NCBI RefSeq assembly: GCF_052180245.1
Contig: NZ_CP197474.1
Location: 1,860,001 to 1,924,000, forward strand
Origin: Parapusillimonas sp013416435
GTDB lineage: Bacteria; Pseudomonadota; Gammaproteobacteria; Burkholderiales; Burkholderiaceae_B
Length of the DNA: 64,000 bases
Reading direction: 5' to 3'
Shown: positions 8,308 to 16,660 of the stretch, piece by piece
Numbering within the stretch: position 1 is the first letter of the stretch
How the letters are laid out: each line of letters starts with the position of its first letter
The notes under the pieces: generated by a model
The model's input: the letters and a program-made list of their open reading frames with translations, nothing else
The model's database searches: none
Told to the model about the DNA's origin: nothing
Translations under genes and position numbers: made by a program

Positions 8308-10602
8308 TCAGAACTTCGCTTCCGCGTTCAGGATGAATGTACGGCCCGCGCCCGGCACGCCGTACAGCTGGAAGCCGTCCGAGCTCGAGGTGCCGCGCGC
8401 AATGTAGAACTTGTCGAAGATATTGTTCACGTTCAGGCGCAGGGCCAGGTTCTTGTTGAGCTTGTAGCCCATCGAGGCGTTGAACAGCCAGAAGCTGGGC
8501 ATCTCGGAATCGTTCGGAGAACGGCCGCCCTGGCGCGCGCCATCCGTGGTGTTTCCAGAGTAGAACTTCCGTTTGCCGACGTATTGCGCACCCAGGCCTG
8601 CGTCCCACTGAGACGTGATCTGATAGTTGGTCCACAGATTGAACGTCATCTTGGGCACGTTCTTCAAATCGCCGCCCACTTGCAGCGGATCGGCCGCATC
8701 TTCAAGGATTTCGCCGTCCAGGACGGTGAAGCCGCCGTATGCCGACCACTGGGGCGTGATGTTGCCCGCCAGCCCGATTTCGAATCCGCGCACGCGTTCC
8801 TTGGCGCCCGTCTGTGTGATCAGGCCGAACTCATCGTAGTCGGTGGGATTGTTGCGTTCGATCTGGAAGAGGGCGCTGGTAAGCGACAGCTTGTTGTCGA
8901 GCAGGTCCCATTTCGTGCCGAGCTCCCAGGTCTTGGCCTTGCCGGGCGAATAGTCGTAGCCGCCGCTGCCGCCGCCGCTGCGCGATGCCGCCGCCGCTGC
9001 CGAGGGCTGCGACGCCTGACTGTAAGAAAGATAGACGCTGCCGTACTCGACCGGCTTGTAAACCAGGCCGATGCGGCCGCTCCACAGGCCTTCTTTCTGT
9101 TGGTCGGGCAGCGTGCCGCCGGTAGCGTTGTACCATTTCACGCGGTAGCGGTCATAGCGCAGACCCGCCGCGATTTCCCAGTTCTTGTTCAAGGTGATCT
9201 GATCGTAGGCATACAGTGCCCAGTTGGTGACCTTGGCGCCGCTCTCGTCGGTATTTTCGGTATTGCGCCATGGGCCCGCATAGTAGGTGTCGGGGTCGCG
9301 TACGTCGATGACGCGTTTGCCGCTGCCCAGGAAGGGCAGGCTGCGGCTGTATGGATCCTTGCGGTAGCTTTCCTCGTAGAACTCGACGCCCGTCACCATC
9401 TGGTGGCGCACGCTGCCCGTGTTGAAGTCCAGGTTCAGGTCGGTCTGGTTGGCAATGATCTTGCCCTTGTAGGAGTTCGTGTTGTTGAGCCGGGGGGCAG
9501 CCAGAAAGCCGCTTGGATAGGTTTCCACGCCCCGGTTGTTGTAGCCCCAGAAGTCGTTGGTGTTGGCCGTGACGACGGCGCCCGGTTGCGATCCGGCGGG
9601 CACGTTGAGCAGGCGACCACCTGTGGTCAGGTAAGTGAAGCGCTTGGTTTCCGACCAGCGCGTCTGGTTGCGGACCGCCACCTTGCTGTTGAAGTCGTGC
9701 TCCAGGCGCAGCATGGCGCTGGTGGTCTCGGTTTCTTCGGTGTCGGCGTTGCGCAGCCCACCCCAGAAGTCCTCGCTGATCCCGTTCATGCGTTGGCCGT
9801 TCCGATCCAGCGGCAGGCCGAAATCAGGGGTGTTGTTATCTTTTTGGTGGAACACCGCCGCCGTCACGCGGGTCGGCGTACCCAGACCCCACGAGAACGA
9901 CGGAGCGATTCCCCAGCGGTCGAAGTCCGTCGATCCGCGCCCGGCGACATCGTTCTTGTGGGTCATGGCGTTCAGGCGGAAAGCGCTGGTTTCGCCGATT
10001 TGATGGTTCAGGTCGGCGGTCTCGTGGCGGTACTTGTCGGTGCCCAGGCTCACGTTGAAATCGTAGAAGCTTCCAAGCTTCGGCGTTTTGGTGACCAGGT
10101 TGACGGATCCGCCTATGGCGGCCACGCCGGATTCGATCGAGCCCGTGCCTTTGTAGACTTCGACCTGCTCCAGGTTGAAGATATCGTTGCGCGAACTCAG
10201 CGCGCTGTCGCGAACGCCGTCAACGGTGATGCTTTGTTCGGACGAGAAGCCGCGTATCGTGAACATGTCGCCCCAGCCCGCGCCGCCTTCGCCCGATGAA
10301 AAGGTGACGCCAGGCACGTTGCCCAGTACATCCTGCAGGCTTTGCGCGTTCTGTTGCTTCAGCACTTCCGCTGGAACGATGTTGATCGTTTGCGGGGTAT
10401 CGAGCAGTGGAGCCTGGAACTTGGCGGATTGAACGTCCTCTGCCTTGAAGGTGGGGACCTCGCCCTGGACCTTGACTGGCGTGAGTTCCGAAACATTCGA
10501 TTGCTGGGCGTTGGCCGTCATCGGCATTGCCAATGCGCCGCAAACAGCAAAATAAAGCAGGCTTGGCCTTGACGACGAGGGGGGGTCTTCAATCTGATAC
10601 AT
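8308..10602 (-). CDS. TonB-dependent siderophore receptor, Fiu/PiuA-like
   Basis: A 764-aa outer-membrane receptor. A signal peptide ends near MPMTANA-QQ. The plug domain shows PQTINIVPAEVLKQQNAQSL, then TIRGFSSEQSITVDGVRD and VEVYKGTGSIESG, and the barrel ends in NIFDKFYIARG and a terminal phenylalanine (AEAKF). GGAG lies 8 nt before the ATG. The immediate downstream piuC gene points to a catecholate or related ferric-siderophore substrate. A Fur-box-like sequence lies about 150 bp upstream. Residues 215-480 are extracellular-loop rich and give no clear ligand clue. Confidence 0.9.
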   Translation of the reverse strand: MYQIEDPPSSSRPSLLYFAVCGALAMPMTANAQQSNVSELTPVKVQGEVPTFKAEDVQSAKFQAPLLDTPQTINIVPAEVLKQQNAQSLQDVLGNVPGVTFSSGEGGAGWGDMFTIRGFSSEQSITVDGVRDSALSSRNDIFNLEQVEVYKGTGSIESGVAAIGGSVNLVTKTPKLGSFYDFNVSLGTDKYRHETADLNHQIGETSAFRLNAMTHKNDVAGRGSTDFDRWGIAPSFSWGLGTPTRVTAAVFHQKDNNTPDFGLPLDRNGQRMNGISEDFWGGLRNADTEETETTSAMLRLEHDFNSKVAVRNQTRWSETKRFTYLTTGGRLLNVPAGSQPGAVVTANTNDFWGYNNRGVETYPSGFLAAPRLNNTNSYKGKIIANQTDLNLDFNTGSVRHQMVTGVEFYEESYRKDPYSRSLPFLGSGKRVIDVRDPDTYYAGPWRNTENTDESGAKVTNWALYAYDQITLNKNWEIAAGLRYDRYRVKWYNATGGTLPDQQKEGLWSGRIGLVYKPVEYGSVYLSYSQASQPSAAAAASRSGGGSGGYDYSPGKAKTWELGTKWDLLDNKLSLTSALFQIERNNPTDYDEFGLITQTGAKERVRGFEIGLAGNITPQWSAYGGFTVLDGEILEDAADPLQVGGDLKNVPKMTFNLWTNYQITSQWDAGLGAQYVGKRKFYSGNTTDGARQGGRSPNDSEMPSFWLFNASMGYKLNKNLALRLNVNNIFDKFYIARGTSSSDGFQLYGVPGAGRTFILNAEAKF

Positions 10603-10752
10603 TCAGCTTCTCCGAGTAAATAATGGACACAAATCGCTCAATGGCACTGCGTGGGTATTTGGTTTTCCTGGGGAAGAAGGCGGCATGCCTTGCGAATAGG
10701 CAAGACCGGCCATGGCGGCACGCGAGCCATGCAAAACGATTGATAAGCTGAA

Positions 10753-10767
10753 TGATATCTATTCTTA
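10753..10767. promoter_or_regulatory. candidate Fur box of the siderophore receptor operon
   Basis: TGATATCTATTCTTA matches 11 of the 14 defined positions of the TGATAAT-N-ATTATCA form of the Fur site, within an AT-rich stretch upstream of a TonB receptor. The match is moderate, so the call rests partly on gene function. Confidence 0.45.
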
Positions 10768-10961
10768 TTTTTATATATGACAAATACCTAAATTTAGATC
10801 AAAAATCTCAGTTTATGTTGTTGTTGAACAACAATCATAGAGGCAAGATGAGGGAATTTAGAAAAACATGCCGTGTATTGCCGGCATGAAATAGATCGCT
10901 CACATCTATTCAGGATTTTGAAAGCCGTAAGAATATATCGGGATGTGATGGGTTTTGTCGA

Positions 10962-11004
10962 AGCCCGTTTGGCTGCGGGCTGCTTGCCCGCAGCCAAACG
11001 GGCT
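10962..11004. terminator. 19-bp perfect inverted repeat 3' of the SSS transporter
   Basis: Two 19-bp arms, AGCCCGTTTGGCTGCGGGC and its exact complement, enclose the 5-nt loop TGCTT. The stem would be extremely stable. There is no clean U run, so termination is inferred; it lies 46 bp past the transporter stop codon at 11050 and could insulate it from the iron-uptake genes. Confidence 0.45.
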
Positions 11005-11049
11005 GGATTCTTGCTTACGGCAAGCAGTCAGCTTCCCCGCATCTCGGTG

Positions 11050-12498
11050 TTATTTTTGCTCGTCCAGGCTGCGCACTGCCGTGTTCAGGCGGCCGAAGTC
11101 GAACTCGGCCGCCGTGCGCAGCAGGCGTAGCGAAACCAGGGTGACGATGGCCGGAACGAAGACGGCAAGCAGGAAAGACTCCAGCAAATATTCCGGCCGG
11201 TCGCCCGGCGCGGGAAAGAGCGCGAGTCCGGCCAGCAGGCCGCAGGCTGTGCTCACGAAAGCGATCCGGCCGTTGTGCCTGGGATTGAAAAGGCCGAAGA
11301 ACACCGGAAAGGCCGCCGCGCAGCATAGCAGGTCGGCCAACAGGAACAGATAGAGCACGCTGTATCCCTGCGCCGCGGCAATGATGACGGGGATCGCCAG
11401 CAGGAAGATCAACCAGCGCGAAAGCCGCATCAAGGTGGGCCTGGAGACATGCGGCGCGACGCGGCGAACGTCGACGGCGATCAGGCTGGAAACTGCGCTG
11501 ATCACGGTGTCCGCCGTGCTCATGACCAGTGCGAGGCCCAGAGGAATGAGCGACACGGCGAACCATGCGGGCACCTGCGGCATGATGACGGCGAACAAAG
11601 CGATGGAGCTGTCGCCGCCTTGCCCGAGGCCGGTGAACGCCAGGCCGAAGAGTCCCATCATGAAGATGATGGGGCCGACCAGGACCCCGGCCAGCAGGAA
11701 GCCGCGGCGCATGCTGCGGTTATCCTGCGCGGAATAGACCCGTTGCCAATTGCCTTGGTGGAACAGGCCGGTCAGCAAGATGGCGACGAAGAAGGTCAAG
11801 CCGGCCTTGATGCCCATGGGGTCGGTCAGGCTCAGCAACTGGGGGGCATGGTCTTGCAGGCCCTGGACCGTGGGCTCTATGCCGCCGATGGCGCGCCAGC
11901 CCAGCACCAGCAGGATCAAGAGCAGGGGCACGATGACGGCCATCTGGACTTTGTCGGTCACGATGGAGGCGCGCAGCCCGCCATAGGCGGTGTAAATCAG
12001 GGTGGAGATCATGACGATCGTGGCGGTGACCCACAGCGGAACGGGCGCCAACAGTGTGACCAGCTTCGCGATTGCCGTGATTTCCGCCGTGAGCGCGATG
12101 AACATGTAGAAGAGCATGATCAGCAGTGTCAGCAGATACATGGCGCGTCCATAGCGCAGCACGACGAATTCCGTGAGCGTATGGCCTTGCGGGATAAGCT
12201 CGCGCATCCGGCGGCCCAGCGGAATCATGAGGATACGGGGCGAAACCGCACCCAGCGCATAGCCGATGACGGCCGCCAGTCCGCCCCATGTCGCCGCCTG
12301 GGCGGGAGAAAAAAGTATCCATCCGCCCAGCGACGTTGCCAGCAGGGTCAGCATGGTGGCCGTCGTGCTCTGGCTATTGCGCGCGATGACGTAGTCTTCG
12401 AGGCTGCCGCGTTCGCTTCTTGCGTACAGAACGCCTGAAATGGTGAAGGCCGCCGCAAACAGCAGCAGGCATAATATCGTGATCGATGTGCTGAACAT
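11050..12498 (-). CDS. SSS-family transporter under TPP riboswitch control (ThiV-like)
   Basis: A 482-aa sodium:solute symporter with about 13 hydrophobic helices. SSS landmarks include an N-terminal helix, WILFSPAQAATWGGLAAVIGYALG, GHTLTEFVVLRYG and the sodium-site-like helix ALVMSTADTVISAVSS. A TPP riboswitch ends 3-4 nt before the ATG, so the substrate is very probably thiamine or a precursor such as HMP. Comparative genomics has previously assigned riboswitch-linked SSS proteins (ThiV) this role. The Shine-Dalgarno AGGGA lies inside the last strand of the aptamer. No thiamine-biosynthesis gene is in the window. Confidence 0.88.
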   Translation of the reverse strand: MFSTSITILCLLLFAAAFTISGVLYARSERGSLEDYVIARNSQSTTATMLTLLATSLGGWILFSPAQAATWGGLAAVIGYALGAVSPRILMIPLGRRMRELIPQGHTLTEFVVLRYGRAMYLLTLLIMLFYMFIALTAEITAIAKLVTLLAPVPLWVTATIVMISTLIYTAYGGLRASIVTDKVQMAVIVPLLLILLVLGWRAIGGIEPTVQGLQDHAPQLLSLTDPMGIKAGLTFFVAILLTGLFHQGNWQRVYSAQDNRSMRRGFLLAGVLVGPIIFMMGLFGLAFTGLGQGGDSSIALFAVIMPQVPAWFAVSLIPLGLALVMSTADTVISAVSSLIAVDVRRVAPHVSRPTLMRLSRWLIFLLAIPVIIAAAQGYSVLYLFLLADLLCCAAAFPVFFGLFNPRHNGRIAFVSTACGLLAGLALFPAPGDRPEYLLESFLLAVFVPAIVTLVSLRLLRTAAEFDFGRLNTAVRSLDEQK

Positions 12499-12501
12499 TT
12501 T

Positions 12502-12592
12502 CCATCCCTACGCCGGTATGAACCGGATCAGGTTCAAAGGGTTACCGCAGCCATCTGCAGAGTCTCAGCCCGAAATGGGCTCCCCCAGGAAC
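12502..12592 (-). promoter_or_regulatory. TPP (THI-box) riboswitch, transporter side
   Basis: Read on the minus strand, the conserved blocks come in order: GGGGGAGCCC, GGGCTGAGA, ACCCTTTGAACCTGATCCGG, then TCATACCGGCGTAGGGATGGA. These are the TPP-binding core of the THI element. The final GGGATGGA runs directly into the start codon of the SSS gene, so ligand binding would hide the ribosome-binding site directly, without a separate expression platform. Confidence 0.95.
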
Positions 12593-12636
12593 AAAGCGCA
12601 AAGCTTAAAGTGCCTTGAGCGCCGGGTCAAGAGGAA

Positions 12637-12709
12637 GGGGTCAGACCCCATGCGGGGTCTGACCCCAGCCAATTTCCCCAGGGTCAGACCCCGCATGGGG
12701 TCTGACCCC
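12637..12709. repeat. nested-palindrome repeat cluster (2 copies)
   Basis: Copies at 12637-12666 and about 12680-12709. Each unit is two 13-bp arms, GGGGTC-A-GACCCC and GGGGTC-T-GACCCC, around a 4-bp spacer (ATGC or GCAT here). This pair sits between the two divergent TPP leaders, upstream of both transcription units. Confidence 0.95.
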
Positions 12710-12756
12710 TTCCCAAAGCCTCTGTCGCCGGCGGCGCTTCTGTGCTATGGTTTGCC

Positions 12757-12836
12757 CCACGACACGGGGTGCCTTCAGGGGCTGAGATGAAACCCGTCGA
12801 ACCTGCTCCAGCTAATACTGGCGAAGGGATGTCCAT
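12757..12836 (+). promoter_or_regulatory. TPP (THI-box) riboswitch, oxidoreductase side
   Basis: Conserved blocks in order: ACACGGGGTGCC, GGGGCTGAGATGAAACCCGT, CGAACCTGCTCCAGCTAATA, CTGGCGAAGGGATG. It is a second, independent TPP aptamer on the opposite strand, about 165 bp from the first. Unlike the first, it is followed by about 50 nt of leader before the regulated start codon, with a hairpin covering that gene's ribosome-binding site. Confidence 0.93.
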
Positions 12837-12858
12837 CCATGCACCGCAATCGCATGAA

Positions 12859-12884
12859 TCACCTTCGCTTTTTTGAAAAGGTGA
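12859..12884 (+). promoter_or_regulatory. SD-sequestering hairpin (riboswitch expression platform)
   Basis: TCACCTT pairs with AAGGTGA, which is the Shine-Dalgarno of the SDR gene starting at 12888, across a U-rich 12-nt loop. It lies between the aptamer and the start codon, where a translational on/off switch is expected. The pairing is read by eye, not computed. Confidence 0.55.
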
Positions 12885-12887
12885 ATC

Positions 12888-13670
12888 ATGGCCGACAGCG
12901 GCATCGCACTTCCCATCAACGAACAGATCGTGCTGGTCACCGGCGGCGGCCGCGGATTGGGCGAACATCTGACGCGCGCCTTTCTTGCACAGGGCGCTCG
13001 CGTTGTCGTCAATTATTTGCACAGCGCAGACCAGGCGCGGGCAATGGCGCAGACCGCCCCGGACAGGGCGATCGCCCTGCAGGCCGACGTGGCCGACGCA
13101 CAGGCCGTGCACGAAATGTTCGCTCAGGCGCGGCGACATTTCGGCTCGGGCGTCACCACGGTGGTCAATAACGCGCTTCCCGCCTTCGCGTTCAACGGCG
13201 ACGCCCGCCCTCATGCGGACACGTTGTCCTGGGGCGCCATGAGCCAGCAATTCGAAGGCATCGTCAAGGGCGCCTTGAATACGATGCAGGCGGCGCTTCC
13301 GGACATGTCGGAGCGCGGTTTCGGTCGCATCGTCAACATAGGCACGAACCTGTTCCAGAATCCCGTCGTTCCCTACCACGATTACACGGCCGCCAAGGCC
13401 GCCTTGCTGGCCTTTACACGCACGCTTGCAAACGACCTTGGACCCAAGGGAATCACGGTGAATATGCTGTCCGGCGGGCTTTTGCGCACGACCGACGCAT
13501 CCGCCGCCACTCCACCAGAGGTTTTCGACATGATCGCGGCCGGCACGCCGCTGCGCCGCGTGACCACACCCGCCGAATTTGCCGACGCGGCCCTGTTTTT
13601 CGCTTCTCCCTGGTCTCGCTCCGTGACCGGACAAAACCTGGTCGTCGACGGCGGCCTGGTCAAGAACTAA
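12888..13670 (+). CDS. SDR-family oxidoreductase (TPP-regulated)
   Basis: A 260-aa classical short-chain dehydrogenase. The dinucleotide motif TGGGRGLGEHL lies near residues 19-29, NNA is in VVNNALPAF, and the catalytic Tyr-x-x-x-Lys is in YHDYTAAKAALLAF. The C-terminus VTGQNLVVDGGLVKN resembles FabG-type reductases. Because it follows a TPP riboswitch and is separated by 10 nt from a flavin-dependent monooxygenase gene, a role in processing thiamine, its breakdown products or a precursor is more likely than fatty-acid synthesis. No TPP-regulated SDR of known function comes to mind. Confidence 0.88.
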   Translation: MADSGIALPINEQIVLVTGGGRGLGEHLTRAFLAQGARVVVNYLHSADQARAMAQTAPDRAIALQADVADAQAVHEMFAQARRHFGSGVTTVVNNALPAFAFNGDARPHADTLSWGAMSQQFEGIVKGALNTMQAALPDMSERGFGRIVNIGTNLFQNPVVPYHDYTAAKAALLAFTRTLANDLGPKGITVNMLSGGLLRTTDASAATPPEVFDMIAAGTPLRRVTTPAEFADAALFFASPWSRSVTGQNLVVDGGLVKN

Positions 13671-13680
13671 GGTGGACACC

Positions 13681-14994
13681 ATGCAATCCACTGCGGGCCG
13701 GCGCGCCATGCACATCAATCTGTTTCTGTTCGCTTGCGGCCATCACCGGGCCGCCTGGCGCCATCCTTACTCCTCTGTGGGCAGGCTCGGGGATATCGCC
13801 TACTACGAACAATTGGCCCGCACGGCCGAGCGCGGAAAGCTGGACGCGGTGTTCTTTGCCGACGGCCAATCGGCCGACAACCTGGCGGACGGACCAAAAT
13901 GGTTCCTGGAGCCATTGACAACGATCGCGGCGCTTAGCCGTGCGACCGAACGCATCGGGTTCATCAGCACGGTCTCCAGCACGTTCTACACACCATTTCA
14001 TGCGGCGCGCATGCTGGCTTCGCTCGATCATCTTTCGGGCGGCCGGATCGGGTGGAATGTCGTCACCTCCATGTTTGATTCGGAGGCGCGCAACCATGGA
14101 TACGAAGCCATGCCGGATCACGATTGGCGCTACCGGCGCGCCGAGGAGTTCGTGAATGTCGTCCTCGACCTGTGGGATTCCTGGACGGATGAAGCGCTGC
14201 TGCGCGACCGTCGGGGCCGTTATGCCGATCCGGACAAGGTCCATGCGATCCAGCACCAGGGCGAACATTTTCTCGTGCATGGTCCCTTGACCGTGCCGCG
14301 GCCGCCGCAGGGACATCCGGTCATGTTTCAGGCCGGCGCCTCGGGTCAGGGGCGTGACCTCGCCGCGCGCTACGCGGAGGCCATCTACGCCGTCGCCTAC
14401 GATCTGCCCTCGGCGCAAGCCTACTACCGGGACATCAAGCGCCGTGTCAGGGAAGCGGGACGGCAGGATCCGGTCCCCATCATGCCGGGTCTGGTGACCT
14501 ATGTGGCGTCCACTGCCGCCGAAGCCCGGCGCAAGCAGCGCGAGCTGGATGAGCTGCTTCCGTCTGAAGATGCCTTGCGCCAGCTCGGCCTTTATGTCGG
14601 GCAGGATTGCATGGGCTGGGAACTGGACGCGCCGGTTCCCGACCTGCCGGCGCTGGAGGACTTCACCGGCCCGAAAGGGCGCTACGCGACGGTCCTGCGC
14701 ATCATCGAAACCGAGCAGCCGACAGTCAGGCAACTGCTGGGACGCCTGGCTGCGGGCGGGGGCCATTGCACCATGGTGGGCACGCCGGATGAAATCGCCG
14801 ATGAAATGGAGCGCTGGTTCCTGAACGAGGGTGCTGATGGATTCAACCTGATGCCGCCCGCATTGCCCGACAGCCTCGATGACTTCGTCGATTCCGTCAT
14901 CCCCATCCTCCAGTCCCGGGGCTTGTTTCGCCGGGAGTACGAGGCCCACAGCCTGCGAGGCCATCTGGGCTTGCGGCGGCCGGCTTCCGCGTAA
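13681..14994 (+). CDS. LLM-class flavin-dependent monooxygenase (NtaA/SnaA/DszA type)
   Basis: A 437-aa bacterial-luciferase-fold enzyme of the two-component, FMNH2-dependent monooxygenases acting on nitrilotriacetate, sulfonates or dibenzothiophene. Family signatures include INLFLFACGHHRAAWRHP, LDAVFFADGQS, EPLTTIAALSRATERIG, GRIGWNVVTS and MFQAGASGQGRDLAARYAEAIY. I chose the ATG at 13681; an in-frame GTG at 13672 is also possible. Directly downstream of the TPP-controlled SDR and presumably in the same transcript, so it may oxidise a thiamine-derived heterocycle. The flavin reductase partner is not in the window. Confidence 0.88.
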   Translation: MQSTAGRRAMHINLFLFACGHHRAAWRHPYSSVGRLGDIAYYEQLARTAERGKLDAVFFADGQSADNLADGPKWFLEPLTTIAALSRATERIGFISTVSSTFYTPFHAARMLASLDHLSGGRIGWNVVTSMFDSEARNHGYEAMPDHDWRYRRAEEFVNVVLDLWDSWTDEALLRDRRGRYADPDKVHAIQHQGEHFLVHGPLTVPRPPQGHPVMFQAGASGQGRDLAARYAEAIYAVAYDLPSAQAYYRDIKRRVREAGRQDPVPIMPGLVTYVASTAAEARRKQRELDELLPSEDALRQLGLYVGQDCMGWELDAPVPDLPALEDFTGPKGRYATVLRIIETEQPTVRQLLGRLAAGGGHCTMVGTPDEIADEMERWFLNEGADGFNLMPPALPDSLDDFVDSVIPILQSRGLFRREYEAHSLRGHLGLRRPASA

Positions 14995-15000
14995 CGGACG

Positions 15001-16596
15001 TCATTTCGAATCGCCTTCGGGCTCTATATCGGCCGCGGCATAGTGGCTTATGCGCCAGACGTGGCCGGCACCGCGCTCGAGCCAGCGGAACGCGTCGGCT
15101 TTGAGCAGGGCCTCGGCGGCGCTATGCCGGCCAGGGCCGGCGTCTTGCAGGATGTCGTGTCGCACCTGCCGTGAGCGCTCCGATAGCGCCTGGGCGTCGC
15201 GGCCAACCTGATCCAGCCACCCGGGCTCGGCGCGGCCCGCCAGGCCTTCGCCCGCGAGGGCGAGCATGTCGCGGCATTGCTTCGTGGCGGGGCCGAGCGC
15301 CGGATCACCGAAGTCTGCCTGCTCGGCAACCGGCTCGTTCAAGCGGTTGCACAGCCGCATCAGGTGATCGATGGCATGCAGTTGCGCCACCCTGCGCTCG
15401 TTCAGCTTGTCGTCGCCGGCACCCGCCGGAATGCGCGTGACGAAATCGAAAGCCTGCTCCAGCGCCATACGGATGCGCGGCAGTTCGTGTTTCAGTCCGG
15501 CGGGCCTGTTCATGGCGAGGACCCGTTGGTAAGCCAGGAAGACCCGCCCGGTGATTTCCCGCAGGGCGCGATGGGAAGCGCCCAGCGCGACCTCGGGCAC
15601 GTTGAGCAAGGTGGCGTCCAGATGCCGCGCAAGGTCCTCCTCGCGCTCAGGCAGCATGCGTGCGATCGATCGGGCAAATTGCGTGATGAACGGCATGAAC
15701 AGCACGACGCCAAGGCCGATGAACAGGGAATGAAAAGCGGCCAGGCCAAGGGCGCCCGCCGAGAAACCCAGCTGCCGGTCTATGCTTTGAGCCGTATACA
15801 GCAAGGCTGGAAGAAGCAAGACCGCGATGAGCCCGGCCCCCAAGTTGAACAGGATGTAGGCCAGAGCCGTGCGTTTGGCGTAGATTGTTCCGCCTATCGT
15901 GGCCAGCGCGCTCGTCAGCGTGGTGCCGACGGACGCGCCCACCACGACGGCGGCAGCCTGATCGAAGTTGATTGCTCCGGCATGCAGCGCGGTCAGCGTC
16001 GTGACGATGGCGGCCGTCGACGATTGGAGTATGGCGGTCATGACGAGGCCGATGAGCATGATCAGCAGGCTGGCCCCGAATCCGCCCGAAGGCAGCCGGG
16101 CCAGGTCGAGCATGCCCGACAGCCCCTGCATGCCGTCCTGCATGGTATTGAGTCCCAGAAACAAGATGCCGAATCCGGCGATTGCGGTGCCCAGTTCGCC
16201 CCACCGTCCGGGCACCAGCAGCTTGAGCAGCGCACCGGCGCCGATGAAAGGCAGCGTATAGAAACCCAGATTGATCTTCAATCCCAGGCCCGCGACGATC
16301 CATCCGGTCGCGGTATTGCCCAGGCTTGCGCCGATCACCACGCCGATGGCTTGTGTGAATGTGATCAGGCCCGCGCTGACGAAGCCGATCAGCGTTACCG
16401 TCGTGGCGGTGGAGGATTGCGCCAGCGCGGTAATGAGGGCGCCCGAGGCAAACGCTTTCCAGGGAGTGCCGGTGAACCGGATCAAGGCCTTCTGGAGCGC
16501 GCCGCCGGCGAAGGCCACGAGGCCGCTGGACAGCAGCATCATGCCGATCAGGAACAGGCCTATGCCGCCGATGAATGGAAACAGCACATTCAGCAT
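15001..16596 (-). CDS. Na/Pi-cotransporter family protein with PhoU-like tail
   Basis: A 531-aa membrane protein. The two inverted NptA/YjbB repeats each carry the QSST signature (LAQSSTATTVTLIGF and LQSSTAAIVTTLTAL) that forms the sodium and phosphate site. The last 200 residues are soluble and helical like PhoU. Members move phosphate, often outward, across the inner membrane. It converges on the LLM monooxygenase gene with only 6 bp between the stop codons, so it is not part of the TPP regulon. The next gene upstream encodes a diguanylate cyclase 64 bp away on the same strand. Confidence 0.9.
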   Translation of the reverse strand: MLNVLFPFIGGIGLFLIGMMLLSSGLVAFAGGALQKALIRFTGTPWKAFASGALITALAQSSTATTVTLIGFVSAGLITFTQAIGVVIGASLGNTATGWIVAGLGLKINLGFYTLPFIGAGALLKLLVPGRWGELGTAIAGFGILFLGLNTMQDGMQGLSGMLDLARLPSGGFGASLLIMLIGLVMTAILQSSTAAIVTTLTALHAGAINFDQAAAVVVGASVGTTLTSALATIGGTIYAKRTALAYILFNLGAGLIAVLLLPALLYTAQSIDRQLGFSAGALGLAAFHSLFIGLGVVLFMPFITQFARSIARMLPEREEDLARHLDATLLNVPEVALGASHRALREITGRVFLAYQRVLAMNRPAGLKHELPRIRMALEQAFDFVTRIPAGAGDDKLNERRVAQLHAIDHLMRLCNRLNEPVAEQADFGDPALGPATKQCRDMLALAGEGLAGRAEPGWLDQVGRDAQALSERSRQVRHDILQDAGPGRHSAAEALLKADAFRWLERGAGHVWRISHYAAADIEPEGDSK

Positions 16597-16660
16597 AATG
16601 GGAATCTACGAAGTATCGGTAAAAACGGAGGAAGTGAGAGTGTAGTGGCTAGCGGGACCG

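Larger units (their letters stand above)
10603..11049. other. 447-bp intergenic region
   Basis: No gene is visible. The AT-rich part next to the receptor holds the candidate Fur box and, at 10818-10834, a short dyad (TTGTTGTT/AACAACAA). The part next to the transporter gene holds a long perfect inverted repeat at 10962-11004. Confidence 0.6.

Noticed and set aside
8284..10299. 671-codon plus-strand frame opposite the TonB receptor
   Set aside because: Antisense shadow; the minus-strand frame has complete plug and barrel signatures and a signal peptide.
11449..12438. 329-codon plus-strand frame opposite the SSS transporter
   Set aside because: Translation is rich in H, D, Q, G and R without family features; the opposite strand is a clear 13-helix transporter.
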